A DNA stretch of 64,000 nucleotides, from contig CM072525.1 in NCBI GenBank assembly GCA_036898135.1, forward strand, positions 51,778,799-51,842,798. The letters run 5' to 3'. The notes below the pieces were generated by a model, which saw nothing but the letters and a program-made list of their open reading frames with translations, was not told the origin of the DNA and searched no databases. The translations under genes and the position numbers were made by a program. This DNA comes from Oncomelania hupensis. Taxonomy: Eukaryota; Mollusca; Gastropoda; Littorinimorpha; Pomatiopsidae. Position 1 is the stretch's first letter, and the number at the start of each line of letters is the position of its first letter. Of this stretch, positions 44,109-55,444 are shown one piece after another.

Positions 44109-45916
44109 TGTAACGAAAGGGGTTTATATCGTGAATTGCGTGTATGCGTGCGTGAATGATCTGCGTGTACTCCCGTCTCACACTTCCTAACTCTCAAGAA
44201 TTCTTTTGTTGTTACACCCCCTTCTATTACTAGAAAAATAAACAATAATCAACAACGTTTGCATGAGCACATACAACTCCATCAATAATATAGAAACATA
44301 CAAGCAGTTTGTACTCACATACTTTGTAGCGATAATCCGTGAAACTATAAACCACTCACAGAACACACACATAAGTCCCAGTCAGATAATCCAGAATCAC
44401 CAGTCACAATAACCACCAATAAAGACCCGGACACCGTCGACAGAGAGAGTTACCTAGAGTCTCATGGAGACAGAATTCGCTGTGTCTTTCTTTTGTTTCT
44501 AATCTCTGTCTCTGTCTATGTCTATAATCTTTTCTTCTGTTCCTCTCGGTTTCCCCCTTGTCCTTATTCCTCTCTATTCCTAGGCCTTCTCCTCTCTGCA
44601 CCGTCCTCTTCACCTTCTTCAATAAACCTCCCCAGCCGCCGCTGTTGCTGCTGCTGCTGCTGTGGCCGCTGCTGCTGTGGCCGCTGCTGCTGTGGCCGCT
44701 GCCGCTGTTGCTAATGTGGCAGTGGTTACTACTGCTGCTGATGTGGCAGTGGTTGCTTCTGCTGCTGGTGTGGCAGTGGTTGCTACTGCTGCTGATGTGG
44801 CAGTGGTTGCTACCACTCGTTTTCCTCCTTGTTTTCTTCCCCGGCTTCTTCTCTGGCTTCTTCTTTGTTCCTCTTCCTCTTGAAGTGTAGTCTTTTTCTT
44901 CTCCTTCTTCTTCTTGCTCTCCTTCTCGCAGCTTCGTTTTCCTCTCCTTCTCTTCTCCTGGAAACTTCGTCTTCTTCTCTACTTCTTGATGTTTCGTCTC
45001 CTTCTTCTCCTTCTTCTTCTTCCCCTTCTCTTGAAGTTTCCTCTTCTTCTTCCTCTTCTCTTGAAGTTTCATTTTCTTCTTTCGTTCTCTTCCCTTGAAG
45101 TTTCCTCTTCTTCTTTCTTTCTCTTCTCTTGAAGTTTCCTCTTCTTCTTTCTTTCTCTTCTTCTTTCTCTTCTCTCAAAGTTTCTTCCTCTTCTCTTTGC
45201 CTCGAGGCCCCTCAGCTGGAGACTTTTGAAAACACACAAGTTTTCCCCACTAAATATCTCGATACATAGACTTCTCTGTATTACCACATAGATACCTTTC
45301 TCTTCTCTGTGACGGGACCAGACCAACGATATAATTCAAATCTCATATGTGTAGAACACAGTTCACACACCCGCAAAAATTGTAACTCTAATTATAACAA
45401 CTTATAATTACATTCTTGACGCTAATTACTTGTATTTACAAAACTAAATATTATGCTATACATTGCAAGTTGAGGTTTCAACCTCAAATCAAATACTAAT
45501 CCAACTTGAATTCGTTAATCAAAAATATACAACGATCCACCATCTCCATCACCTCCCTAATCCATCCTTCATACTAATATCAAAATTATCTATTATTAAT
45601 TCTTATTCCACAATAAGTAGAATATAACCTTGGTTAAATATTATTACGTTTATAACACAATATTTCAATGATAAACAATATATACCTGCAGACGCAGCTG
45701 CCAGAAGTACAACACACAACGACCACTCCGTGGTCCAGTCAAAAGAAAAATGCATACATTTTTTAAAATGTAGTTCGTGAACCGTCACATGACTAGCTCA
45801 ACCAATCAGAATATAGTTATCAATAAAAAATATTTCAATTAATGTCTTTACACAGGAATATACTACAATACACAAAAAGTCATCGGACCGAAATATTACA
45901 AAACCGGTCCGTGACA
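44109..45916 (-). repeat. Element C 5' LTR, 1.8 kb
   Basis: Plus-strand ends TGTAACGAAAGG and GGTCCGTGACA. It carries a long simple-sequence block at 44640-45190: CTG/GCC repeats with a degenerate 30-bp 'gctgctgatgtggcagtggt' tandem, then CTTCTT-type pyrimidine repeats. ORFs on both strands there reflect low complexity only. Confidence 0.8.
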
Positions 45917-46056
45917 CAGTTGGAACTTCAGATATGTACAGGTAACTTTGGTCTACATACAGTACGTGGGTCAGTGGGAACTCCAGATATATACAGGTAC
46001 TAGGTAACGTTGGTCTACAAACAGTACATGTGTCAGTTGCAACTTCAGATATGTAC
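45917..46056 (+). repeat. 55-bp lectin array, right remnant
   Basis: About 2.6 diverged units (cagttggaacttcagatatg...caggtaac) continuing the array after element C. It ends at the RTE insertion site with CAGATATGTAC, which recurs at 63064-63074. Confidence 0.9.
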
Positions 46057-46126
46057 TATCCTATCCTGTCCCGTAACCCGAAGGTCGTAGGGGCACCACA
46101 GATGATCGTTTAACCAGCATACTCCA

Positions 46127-48655
46127 TCATTCTCTGTCCTCAGCAGCCCTGATGGCTTCGCTCAGTGTCAAACCAGTCCATTCTCGAATGTTGTCCTCCC
46201 ACCTCTTTTTCGGTCTCCCTCTTTTTCTACCTCCTTGCACTGTGCCTTGCAGAATAGTCTTTGCAAGGCCTGATGATCTGGTGACGTGGCCATACCATCG
46301 GAGTTTCCGTTTCTTCACCACTGTTAGCAGGTCATCGTGTTGTCCAATGGCTTGTGTGATGGTCTGTCGGACTTCGTCATTGGTGATGTGTTGGGTATAG
46401 GAAATGCCCAGAAGTCTTCTGTAGCACCTCATCTCCATGCTTTGTATTCTTCGTTGGAGATCTGCTGTGAGGGTCCATGCTTCGCAAGCATATAGGAAGA
46501 TGCAGATGACAAGGGAGCGCAGCAGTCTTACTTTGGAATGTAGACTGATGGTCCTGTCTTTCCAAATGGGCTTCAACCTTGTCAGGGCAGCAGTTGTTTG
46601 TGCGATCCTGGAGAGGACTTCCTGTCAGGACCCATTGTCTGATACAATGGCTCCTAAATATTTGAAGCTATGCACTGTGTTGAGGGATTGGCCTTGGACT
46701 TTGATGTCTGTATTGATGCCATTGGTGTTGTTGGTCATCATTTTGGTCCTCTCTGCACTTATTTCCATTCCATAGGCTCTGGAGGTGGTGTCAAGCCTCT
46801 GTACCAGCTGTTCAAGTTCTTGTTCCTCTCCAGCCAATCCATCAATATCATCTGCAAAATGAAGATTGGAGATTGCTCTACCCCCTATGCTGACTGTGCC
46901 TTCATGGTCTGCAAGGGCATTTGACATGATGCGCTCTAGGAAGATGTTGAAGAGTGTTGGAGAGAGTAGGCATCCTTGACGCACACCGATTGTTGTTCTG
47001 AACCAGTTCCCGATGGCGCTGTTGTGGAGGACTGCACTGGTAGCCTTGTCATACAGGCTTTTGATGACTTCAATAATTTTAGGGCTGATGTTGTACGCTT
47101 TCATTGTTGCCCATAGAGCTGCATGCCAGACTCGGTCAAACGCCTTCTTGAAGTCTATGAACACATGATATAGATGTTGTTGGTGCTGTAGGTATTTCTC
47201 ACAGATTATTCTGAGGTTGAAAATCTGCTCAGTGGTACTTCGCCCTGCTCTGAATCCTGCTTGTTCTTCAGCTATGATTTGTTCAGCTTGGGGTTTCAAC
47301 CTGTTGAGTATTATTTTCAGGAGGACCTTGCTGGGATGGCTGATGAGGCTGATAGTCCGGTAATTTTCACACTCCTGAAGGTTACCTTTTTTGGGAAGAG
47401 TGATGACAAGCGACTGGGTCCATGGTATAGGCCAATCCCCACTCTGCCAGATCTTGTTACAGATAATGGTGAGGGCATCAATCATCGCTTCTCCTCCTGC
47501 TTGTAGCAGTTCCGCGGGTATGTTGTCCACTCCCGCTGACTTCCCTTTCTTTAGCGCTTGCACTGCTGCCTCAACTTCTTCCCGGAGAATTGGGAGGATT
47601 TCTTCTTCTTCTCTGTTCTCGGGACATGCTAGAACTGATGGGTCTCCATTTGGTGTATGGTTGTAAAGGTCAGAGCAGTACTCTGTCCATCTGTCCAAGA
47701 CTTCTTGTTCTTCTGTAAGGCATATGCCAGACTTGCTTTGGATCGTGGAGACTTTGGGCTGTTTGACACTTGTCAGCCGCTTCACAGTCTGGTAGGCCTT
47801 CTTGCTGTTGTTCTTGTTCAGACTGTTCTCTATTTCCTGGCATTGATCTTCTATCCAGTTCTCCTTTGCTGTGCGCATGCCTTTTCGGATGTCATTGTTG
47901 ATTTTTCGGTAGACATCAGCTCCCTGTGAGGTGTTCTTTTTCTTTTTTATCTCTCTTCGTTTATCACACAGATCCAAAAGTTCAGGTGTGATCCACGGCT
48001 TCTTCTTTGGTCGGTGCTTGCCAAGGATCTCAGTGGCGGCATCTGTCACAGCTGAGTTGAAGGTGGTGGTCATGGTGTTGACATCTACTTCACCAGCCCC
48101 CAAAATGAGCAGTGGTGCAAATTTCCCTCCAATTGTGGCCTGAAATAGTTCTGCCACCTCCGGGTCTTGCAGTTTGTCCAGGTCGAACTTCAGTCTAGTG
48201 CACTTTGCTGTATTTACTCTCTTCAAGTGGAGCCGGAAAGACATCATCACGAGATCGTGGTCATTTCCGATGTCTGCTCCTGGAAAAGTGCGTGTCCTGC
48301 CAATGTTGATGCTTGATCTGAAGCGTTTCTTGACCATGATGTAGTCTATTTGATTGTGATGCTCCCCGCCAGGACTGTGCCATGTCCATCGTCTGGAGTT
48401 TTTGTGGAGACCAAGCGTGTTTGCCAGTACCAGATTGTTGTATCTGGCAAACTCCAAGAGTCTCAGACCCCTATCATTTGTCTCCTTGTTGCAGTGGGGT
48501 CCACATGTGTCTCCCCAGTTGTGGTGCGCATCTTGGCCAACCTTGGCATTCCAGTCGCCTTGCACCATGACTATGTCCTTCTTCGGCACTTGGTCAAGGA
48601 CCGCCTGTAGATTTTCATAAAAATCCTCCACTTCGCTGTCGTCATAGTCTGATGT
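46127..48655 (-). pseudogene. RTE ORF: endonuclease C-terminal part and RT
   Basis: Minus-strand frame 48655-46625, then a TGA stop, then 46619-46127 in the same frame. The endonuclease C-terminal half has VQGDWNAKVG, NQIDYIMV and DIGNDHDLVM, with the APE-type D.N and SDH-like residues. The RT has LVITLPKKGNLQECENYRTI, FIDFKKAFDRVWH (motif A), GVRQGCLLSPTLFNIF (B), FADDIDGLAG (C) and EISAERTKMM. The C-terminal block has KRKLRWYGHVTRS and RPKKRWEDNIREW. The stop lies where other copies have CGA, a CpG-type change. It otherwise shows few lesions, so it is a young copy. The endonuclease N-terminal half is at 62332-62832. Confidence 0.9.
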
Positions 48656-48892
48656 TGGGCACGACGGTTCATTTAAGTACTTTCAGAGAGCCATAAAGAG
48701 AGCAGACTCTGTCGGTGCATTTCGCAGAAACTTGAAAACACATTTCTTCTCTTCTTGCTAATCGGGATGTATAATTATCTGATCTCATCCCAATTTCATA
48801 AGTCACTGCGTGAAAGTTTTGCATAAATGTTAACTGACTGGTCTGCCTGCTAAAATGTGTTGAGACGCACGTTAAAAGTTATAGGTCCATGC

Positions 48893-48925
<33 letters not shown>

Positions 48926-48929
48926 ATCC

Positions 48930-49019
48930 TACCTCCCTACCAGCGCTGCGATCATGCCGTCGGCGTGGAGATATTTACGCGCTTATAAATTATTCATTCA
49001 TTCATTCATTCATTCAGAC
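48930..49019 (+). repeat. LINE/SINE tail with ATTC repeat
   Basis: GCGTGGAGATATTTACGCGC, then TTATAAATTATTCATTCATTC. It resembles the TATAAGAA/AAAT ending of the SINE at 30712-31040, and may be the tail shared by a LINE and its SINE. Confidence 0.45.
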
Positions 49020-49305
49020 TGCTGTAGCCAGACCTTACGAAGCGCCGGCGCCCTCTCTTATGATTTTGTTATACATTTTAGAAATACATGACAATTGTCC
49101 CTCATGCTATTAGAAACTACTTTTGCTCGCTGTGCATAACCATTTTATGCCTAACAAAATTCCTGCTGTGAACTGAATGTATAATTAAAAAACTCATCCA
49201 CTATTTACTATACGCGCAGAGCCCAAACAAGCTATATAACATTTTAAAACCTCATCCAAACAGCACAATTTACAAGACATGCTAGAGAAACCCACACAAC
49301 AAGAG

Positions 49306-49337
<32 letters not shown>

Positions 49338-49947
49338 AGAGAGAGAGAGAAGAGAGGAGAGAGAGAGAGAGAGAGAGAGACTACACACACAACTGATATA
49401 GTACAAACACATTAGACACATACACACAAACTGAATGTAAACACACAATCAAACAAAGAGTAAATACAGTCAAGTTTTAAAGGACTTCACAAAACAAAGC
49501 TATAAACAAAGTGAGACATAAGCAAATTTCAAAGTACAAACTACTAGGGCAAAATAACACGTAATGAAATGTTATGTGTTCGTGTGTTTTTTTTTTTCTA
49601 TGGAGACATGCATTCACTTGTGAGAGAGAGAGAAAGAGAGAGAGAGAGATTAAACATTTAATAACATATCAATCATCATATCCATATACAGCGCATGTAG
49701 AATGTGTATTGTGTTTTGCGATAATCTAGTGCGTGTAAATAAAAGTCACAGGAAGTCTATACAGAAAATGGGCAATGGAACTTAACACCATGCAAAAAAA
49801 AAAAATGTTACTCACCAAAATTCTGCAATTTACAATGAAAAAACACAAATGAGAAAGCATCACATATCTAGAGTATGCATGTATGGAAAAGTCGGTTAAT
49901 ATTAAATGGCGTGTATTAGGAAACGATCGAGACCTTCTGGGAAACCT

Positions 49948-50073
<126 letters not shown>

Positions 50074-50164
50074 GGATATTGTCAATGTTCACAGTTCATT
50101 TACCCAGTCAACGTTTTTCATTTTCAAGTCTGTCATTACCAATATTCTTAGTTCATCCACACAG

Positions 50165-52534
50165 TCAGTGTTCTTTCATTCGCAAGGAAACGACGCCCTC
50201 GTCAGTAGCGGTCGTCATCGGCCCAGGGTCAAAGACGATGATCACGTGGGCTTCCCTGGAATCAGTGCGTCCTCCGTTGTCTCCTTCTTCCATCGGATGT
50301 CCGACGCAGTCGACGTTGTCAGCTCCCAGGATGCATTTGCTGGGTCTCACGGTCAGGTTGGCTTCTGCGGGACGGTGGAACGGCTCCCTCAAGGTCTGCA
50401 GATGCTCCTTCCAGGTCTGGGTGTGGACTTCATGTTCGACTAAAGTCGTAGAGCCTGAGACATCATTGAAGTTATGGGGAAACTCGCCCATAAGGTCCTT
50501 GAGCTCCATCTTTTGACCTTCCGTCAAGCTTGGTCCTAGCTTAACATCATCGATGTCTTCTTTGCTGTGGAAGTCTCCCAGTTCCAACAGTTCCTCGCTG
50601 TCAAAGCTGTTGTCGATCTCAGCTGCTGTTGCTGCATGCACAGTCTCTGATGGCCTTTCCACGTACAGCTTAAGGAGGTTGGCGTGGTATATCTTGGAAT
50701 GCAGGCCGACCTTCACCTTATAGTCGTTGATCCCCACCACGGTCTCCACTTCGTACGGGCCTTTCCACTGCATCAGCAACTTATTGTGGTCGGTAGGTAG
50801 CATTACCAGCACTTTGTTGCCAGGTTTAAACTTCCTGTTCACAGCCCTACGGTCATAGTAGTGCTTTCCACAGTCCTGGGACTTCTTCAGGTTTTCTCTG
50901 GCTATCTCGAGAGTCTGCTCCAGCTTCTCCCGTAGCTCAAACACGTACTGGTAGCTGTTCTTCACCTCTGGGGTGTCTACTTCTTTCGTCCACAGTTCTT
51001 TCAGGATGTGCATCGGCCCTCTGATGGTTCTTCCGTACAGCAGCTCGAACGGAGAAAAGCCGGTGGACTCCTGCGGTACTTCTCTGTAGGCGAAAAGTAA
51101 GGCGTTGATGTAGCGATGCCATTGTCTGGGCTGCTCGCTGCACAGTTTCTTCAGGGTGGACTTCAGCGTAGCATTGAACTTCTCGACAAGCCCGTTGCAC
51201 ATCGGATGGTAGGGTGTCGTAGTCAAATGCCGGATGCTCAGCAGTCTGTTGACCTCCTTCATGCAGTCAGAGACGAACTGCGTCCCGAGGTCTGTCAGAA
51301 TTTCTTCAGGCACTCCAAGTCTACTGAACATGTCCACCAGTGCCTCTGCTACAGTTTCAGTGTCAATCTTCTTCAGTGGCACTGCTTCTGGGTACCGAGT
51401 CGCACAGTCCACTAAAGTTAGTACCCATCGATGACCTTCTTCACTCGGAGGTCTTATTTCGCCGATTAAGTCTAAGGCCACCCTCTTGAAAGGTCGGTCG
51501 ATCAGAGGCATCCTCTGCATAGGCACTTTCGGGACCCTTCCTCGAGGTATGGTCTTCTGGCAAATGTCACATGATGGGCAGAAACGGCTGACGTCCGCAT
51601 GAAGTCCTGGCCAGTAGAATACCGCCTGGATTCTATCCGACGTCTTCTTGATACCCAGGTGACCTCCCATGATTGAGTCATGCGCTACTTCCATCACCTG
51701 GCGCCTTAGGGGTAACGGTACCAATACTTGACGTAGTGGTTTCCCTCCGTTGACCCTCGGGTGCTGGAAGATTCGATACAGGATCTTGGCCTTCACCTCA
51801 AAGTAGACCGTACCACTGCCTTTAGTCACGTGGTCTTGGCGGTTCCTGTACTTGTTTAAAGTACTATCAGCTTCCTGGAGCTGGATCAGCTTATCTCTGT
51901 CCACGATGGCAGCTTTGGAGTTGTCGGCGACCTTCAGTGGCGTAGACATCTTGTCTCTCTTGGCCTGGGCCCTGGTAGTAACAGCACCGACGATCTCTGG
52001 TCGGCAGGGCTGAGCCGGAGCAACCACATTGTCCCGTAGCAGCTCTGTAAGGTCTCCATCGGGAAATGGCAATGGATCCTCCTCCACAACTTCGACGTGT
52101 TGAGTTGAGGCAGGACTCCACTCTGGGTCGGGGTCGTCGGGTCGTCTCGCGCCGTCGATGTTCCCGATCATCAAATCGTATAGCGGCTTTTTCAGGCAAA
52201 CCGCTTCTACTTCGCCTATGTAGAAAGGGGTGTTGACATGAATTTTTGCAACTGGCGCTTTCACACATTTGCTGTCGGCCATGAGTGTCCATTTAGAATC
52301 GCCGGTGAATTGTTCTTTAGCGATTAGGTCTTCTCTGACGATGACCCCACTATAGCCAGAGTCTCTTAAGACAGTCACTTCATGATTTCCGACGCGTCCC
52401 TTTAAAACAGGCATGTTCTGGACGGTCACAGCTGCGCTGGCGACGACGGGGATGGATTTTCCGTTGGCAAGGAGGAGTTGGCCATCAGTCATGCACTCTT
52501 GCACGTCCGCAGGGGTAGCTGTGCGCTCGGTTTT
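50165..52534 (-). CDS. Gypsy A1 protease-integrase-RT stub ORF
   Basis: An open frame of about 790 codons; the first 10 codons of the computed frame (52564-52535) are LTR of element B and are not original. Protease: [17 protein letters not shown] (about residue 65), PLYDLMIGN. Integrase zinc finger: [33 protein letters not shown] (about 295-335). Core: D365 (VALDLIGEI), D425 (ILTDLGTQF) and E461 (NGLVEKFN), spacing D-35-E, all intact. The C-terminal domain has [18 protein letters not shown] and QWKGPYEV. After it comes [20 protein letters not shown], the usual lead-in to Gypsy RT, then a deletion to the RT end. Integrase therefore precedes RT in a single frame. Confidence 0.9.
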   Translation of the reverse strand, partial: KTERTATPADVQECMTDGQLLLANGKSIPVVASAAVTVQNMPVLKGRVGNHEVTVLRDSGYSGVIVREDLIAKEQFTGDSKWTLMADSKCVKAPVAKIHVNTPFYIGEVEAVCLKKPLYDLMIGNIDGARRPDDPDPEWSPASTQHVEVVEEDPLPFPDGDLTELLRDNVVAPAQPCRPEIVGAVTTRAQAKRDKMSTPLKVADNSKAAIVDRDKLIQLQEADSTLNKYRNRQDHVTKGSGTVYFEVKAKILYRIFQHPRVNGGKPLRQVLVPLPLRRQVMEVAHDSIMGGHLGIKKTSDRIQAVFYWPGLHADVSRFCPSCDICQKTIPRGRVPKVPMQRMPLIDRPFKRVALDLIGEIRPPSEEGHRWVLTLVDCATRYPEAVPLKKIDTETVAEALVDMFSRLGVPEEILTDLGTQFVSDCMKEVNRLLSIRHLTTTPYHPMCNGLVEKFNATLKSTLKKLCSEQPRQWHRYINALLFAYREVPQESTGFSPFELLYGRTIRGPMHILKELWTKEVDTPEVKNSYQYVFELREKLEQTLEIARENLKKSQDCGKHYYDRRAVNRKFKPGNKVLVMLPTDHNKLLMQWKGPYEVETVVGINDYKVKVGLHSKIYHANLLKLYVERPSETVHAATAAEIDNSFDSEELLELGDFHSKEDIDDVKLGPSLTEGQKMELKDLMGEFPHNFNDVSGSTTLVEHEVHTQTWKEHLQTLREPFHRPAEANLTVRPSKCILGADNVDCVGHPMEEGDNGGRTDSREAHVIIVFDPGPMTTATDEGVVSLRMKEH

Positions 52535-54116
52535 TGTAACAGCAGAAATATTGACGACAAACATGTAGGAAATTAGCTTAGCGAAACAGAGATACCATCG
52601 AAACGAAACTGGACATTAATACAACAGTTAGCTAACAAGCAGCACACACATGGCAAATTAACGTCCTTGAAACAGTCACACCGCCGATAGCTACCGATAC
52701 CATCAACAGACTTAGCGACCAAGAATGTTAACTAGCATACTTTAGTCAAAAACTAACCATAGCGTTGTCTTCGATTAACTAACTTACTGCACCATGAGAC
52801 ACTAAGTAGCTCACTCCAGCCAAAAGTTACCAAGATGATGTCACCCGTATTGGGCAGGCACCGCTTATCGTTATTACATCTATCCTACCCTCGAACCCTG
52901 ACACTCCACTTTAAAGATAATTATGCGTGTCCGGTGACAAGAGAGAGGGGGAGGAACTATTCAAATTAGAACCATAACTCTGTAGATGCGAGAGTAAAGA
53001 AAACGAGAGCTAAAAACGATTGGTCAGAAGACTACTAGGGACTTTTGCATACCCTTGGGGACCAAAAATCAGCTAGTCAGTCGCAAAAGAACTGTTAAGC
53101 TGTGAGGGTCGACCAAAGGAATAAACTGCAGTGTTCGTCTATCTCCATCTCATCAAGAGAGTGCTAGAGACGTAAAAGACGATTTCACGAGTCCCAGAGT
53201 CCACAAGTAAGATAACACTAGTAGTTTTGATATGTGTATGTTTATTGTATATTGATTGCCATGTATTAATAATATGTTCTTGATATATATATAGTTACAG
53301 AAACAGATTATTGTTTCTGAGACAGTATGCATGTGGATTGATGTATTCTAGCCTTAAGATTCGAATTGAATTGTGCATATGGGAACCCTGCAGGTGTCTG
53401 ATGCTATAGACACTTTGCAGAGGAGACCGCACACTTATAGCTAACGAGAATACTGTAGCCAGAGCTCCGACTTTTACAGGTCGGACCTGGGATCACGTTT
53501 GTGGAGACGAACGCCTGACCGTCGCTCCCGTGGAACCAAGGAGAACTACCACGATTCTACCTGACTACGTCCAAACCCCACAGCTTCAAGAGCGCCTCGA
53601 CTTACCTTAGCTAAGTCACCCACAAGAACTGAGTCATACCCTCGAGAAACTAGAACCTTTGAAACTTACGAACAGTGAAAATCGTAACCGCAGGTAGCAA
53701 ATGACGAAAGAAACCTGTTAAAACATTTTCCCAGCACTTGGAACTATATTACTTATTAATTTACCGATTAATGCAGAAATGTTAAAGTTTGTGTTGAATA
53801 TATAAAAAGTGAAATTACATACATACGACTGGTGTCATTCTATTTGTATTGTTGTGTAGTTATTAGTTTTCTTCTCTTGAGACATAATAATCTAGTCTTT
53901 TGATTAGGCATCACCGGTTCTCAAGTTGAGCCAAATGATACTAAAATTCCCGAGAACAAATATAAATTTTATGTGACCAAAGTACCATGATCTGTCTCTC
54001 ACACCACTTTAGGACTTCTGGTAAAAGAACGATCGATAGTGGTAGCGCATCGCCCATCTATCAATAAGTCTTACCCCCTAGTAAGATAAACGTATCTTCC
54101 CCAGAATATCATCACA
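52535..54116 (+). repeat. Gypsy B 5' LTR
   Basis: TGTAACAGCAG...ATCACA, 1582 bp. It contains the short TA repeat near 53284 where it differs by 2 bp from the 3' copy. AATATATAAAAAGTG near 53798 could be a TATA box. No ORF of interest. Confidence 0.95.
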
Positions 54117-54118
54117 TA

Positions 54119-54136
54119 TGGGGGCTCGTCCGGGAT
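54119..54136 (+). other. Gypsy B primer binding site (tRNA-Pro type)
   Basis: TGGGGGCTCGTCCGGGAT lies two bases after the 5' LTR. From memory this 18-mer equals the tRNA-Pro primer site of murine leukaemia-type retroviruses, so tRNA-Pro is the inferred primer. Confidence 0.8.
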
Positions 54137-54487
54137 AATAAATTTTAGTATCTATATCTTGAGTAACTAAAGATAATATCGAATAGAAAACATTATCTCA
54201 CTTAGGATTCGTAACAGTGGTCTAGTACAAAATCCGAGAGTTGACTCAGTTACATTGGGAAAAACTTTTTCTTGATTTTTGAATTGCATGATTGTATTGA
54301 TTGTTGTATGCACATGTATGTATTGATTGATGTAAGATAATTGTTTCTTATGCATCGATCGAAAATCGTTGTGGATTGCTGGTAACATCTCACATAGGGA
54401 TATTTTGATTGTACTTGTGTTAAACTAGATTGACTAGTAGTATTTAGGTTATCTTGCTTTTGGACTCTGGAGATCTAGGAATCTAGA

Positions 54488-55444
54488 ATGGCCGATTTCA
54501 TCAAGATTCGCCGTGAATTAAGAGAAGAGGGGATAGCACTAGGTCTAGCAGGGCAAGATTTAATCACGTATGTAACCTCAGAATGGGATAAATTGGAAAA
54601 AGCTAGAGCTGAAGAAAGAATCTGTGCAGAAAAAGCTAGGGCTGAAGAAAGAGACCATGCAGACAAAGTCAGAGCTGAGCAGGAAAAAGCTAGGGCTGAA
54701 GAAAGAGACCGTGCCATAGAGGCAGCAGAAAAGCTGAAAGCTATGGAATTAGATATGGCGGAACGACTAAAAAAGTTGGACATTGAAGCCAGGGAAAAAG
54801 AAAGGGACCAGTTGATAGCAGCTCGGGCAACTGACCCGAATATTAGCCTACTGTCAAACTCATCTGACAACCCTCCCCAACCTCCGTCCATCACTCCAGG
54901 CATGAATTTTTTTCTAAGTCCATTTGACGAGAAAGTTTATAGGATAGATGCATATCTTGATCGGTTTGAGCGCTTAGCACAGGAATTCGAACTTGACTAT
55001 AACAAATGGAACATAAAATTAGCTCAAGGATTGAGAGGTACAGCTTATGACGTGTATGCGAAATTGCCCACAGGACAAAGTAACGATTACGCAGCTCTCT
55101 AGAAATCACTCTTGGTTTGGTTCGAGTTGACCTCCGAAACCTACCGTAAAAAATTGCGCAACTCGCGGAAAGAGAAAGGTGAGAGCTATAGTCAGTTTGT
55201 AGACCGATTGGACACCTACTTACGCAAATGGTTAGCCTTATCCAACCTAGAAGAATCATTCGAAGATCTTGCTGAACTAATCCTTAGCGAACAGTTACGC
55301 GATGCAATGACGCCAGAAACTAGGATGTTCACCGCAGAACAAGGGGCCGAGAACTTAGCTGATCTAATCAAACTAGCGGACCGTTACACCACCGCGCATG
55401 AAAACGAAGCTAAACGCAAGGTAACAGATAAACCCAGCAGAGAT
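54488..55444 (+). pseudogene. Gypsy B gag with in-frame amber stop
   Basis: The ATG at 54488 opens MADFIKIRRELREEGIALGL. A long charged coiled coil follows (KARAEER repeats, residues about 35-115), then a capsid-like region (YRIDAYLDRFERLAQEFELD, LRGTAYDVYAKLP). A TAG at 55100-55102 breaks the frame at ...SNDYAAL, and the same frame continues with VWFELTSETYRKKLRNSR. The stop lies inside the capsid, not at a gag/pol border, and no readthrough context is obvious. The likely cause is a point mutation, with programmed readthrough a weak alternative. The second half and zinc knuckle lie in the next ORF. Confidence 0.85.

Larger units (their letters stand above)
40189..45916 (-). mobile_element. 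Gypsy element C, internally deleted
   Basis: A minus-strand element lying in the lectin array. The right end is a full LTR (44109-45916). The left end is a 385-bp LTR piece (40189-40573). Gag-protease-integrase remnants lie between. No target duplication is seen because the left LTR is truncated. The minus-strand PBS side reads TGGTGACCCTGAAACCC next to the LTR end. Confidence 0.8.

Noticed and set aside
44404..45326. Long K/E/R-rich and alanine/threonine-rich ORFs
   Set aside because: Low-complexity translations of CTT and CTG repeats inside an LTR, present on both strands.
52535..52564. N-terminal extension MFVVNISAV of the A1 pol frame
   Set aside because: These codons are element B LTR sequence read through the insertion joint, not part of A1.
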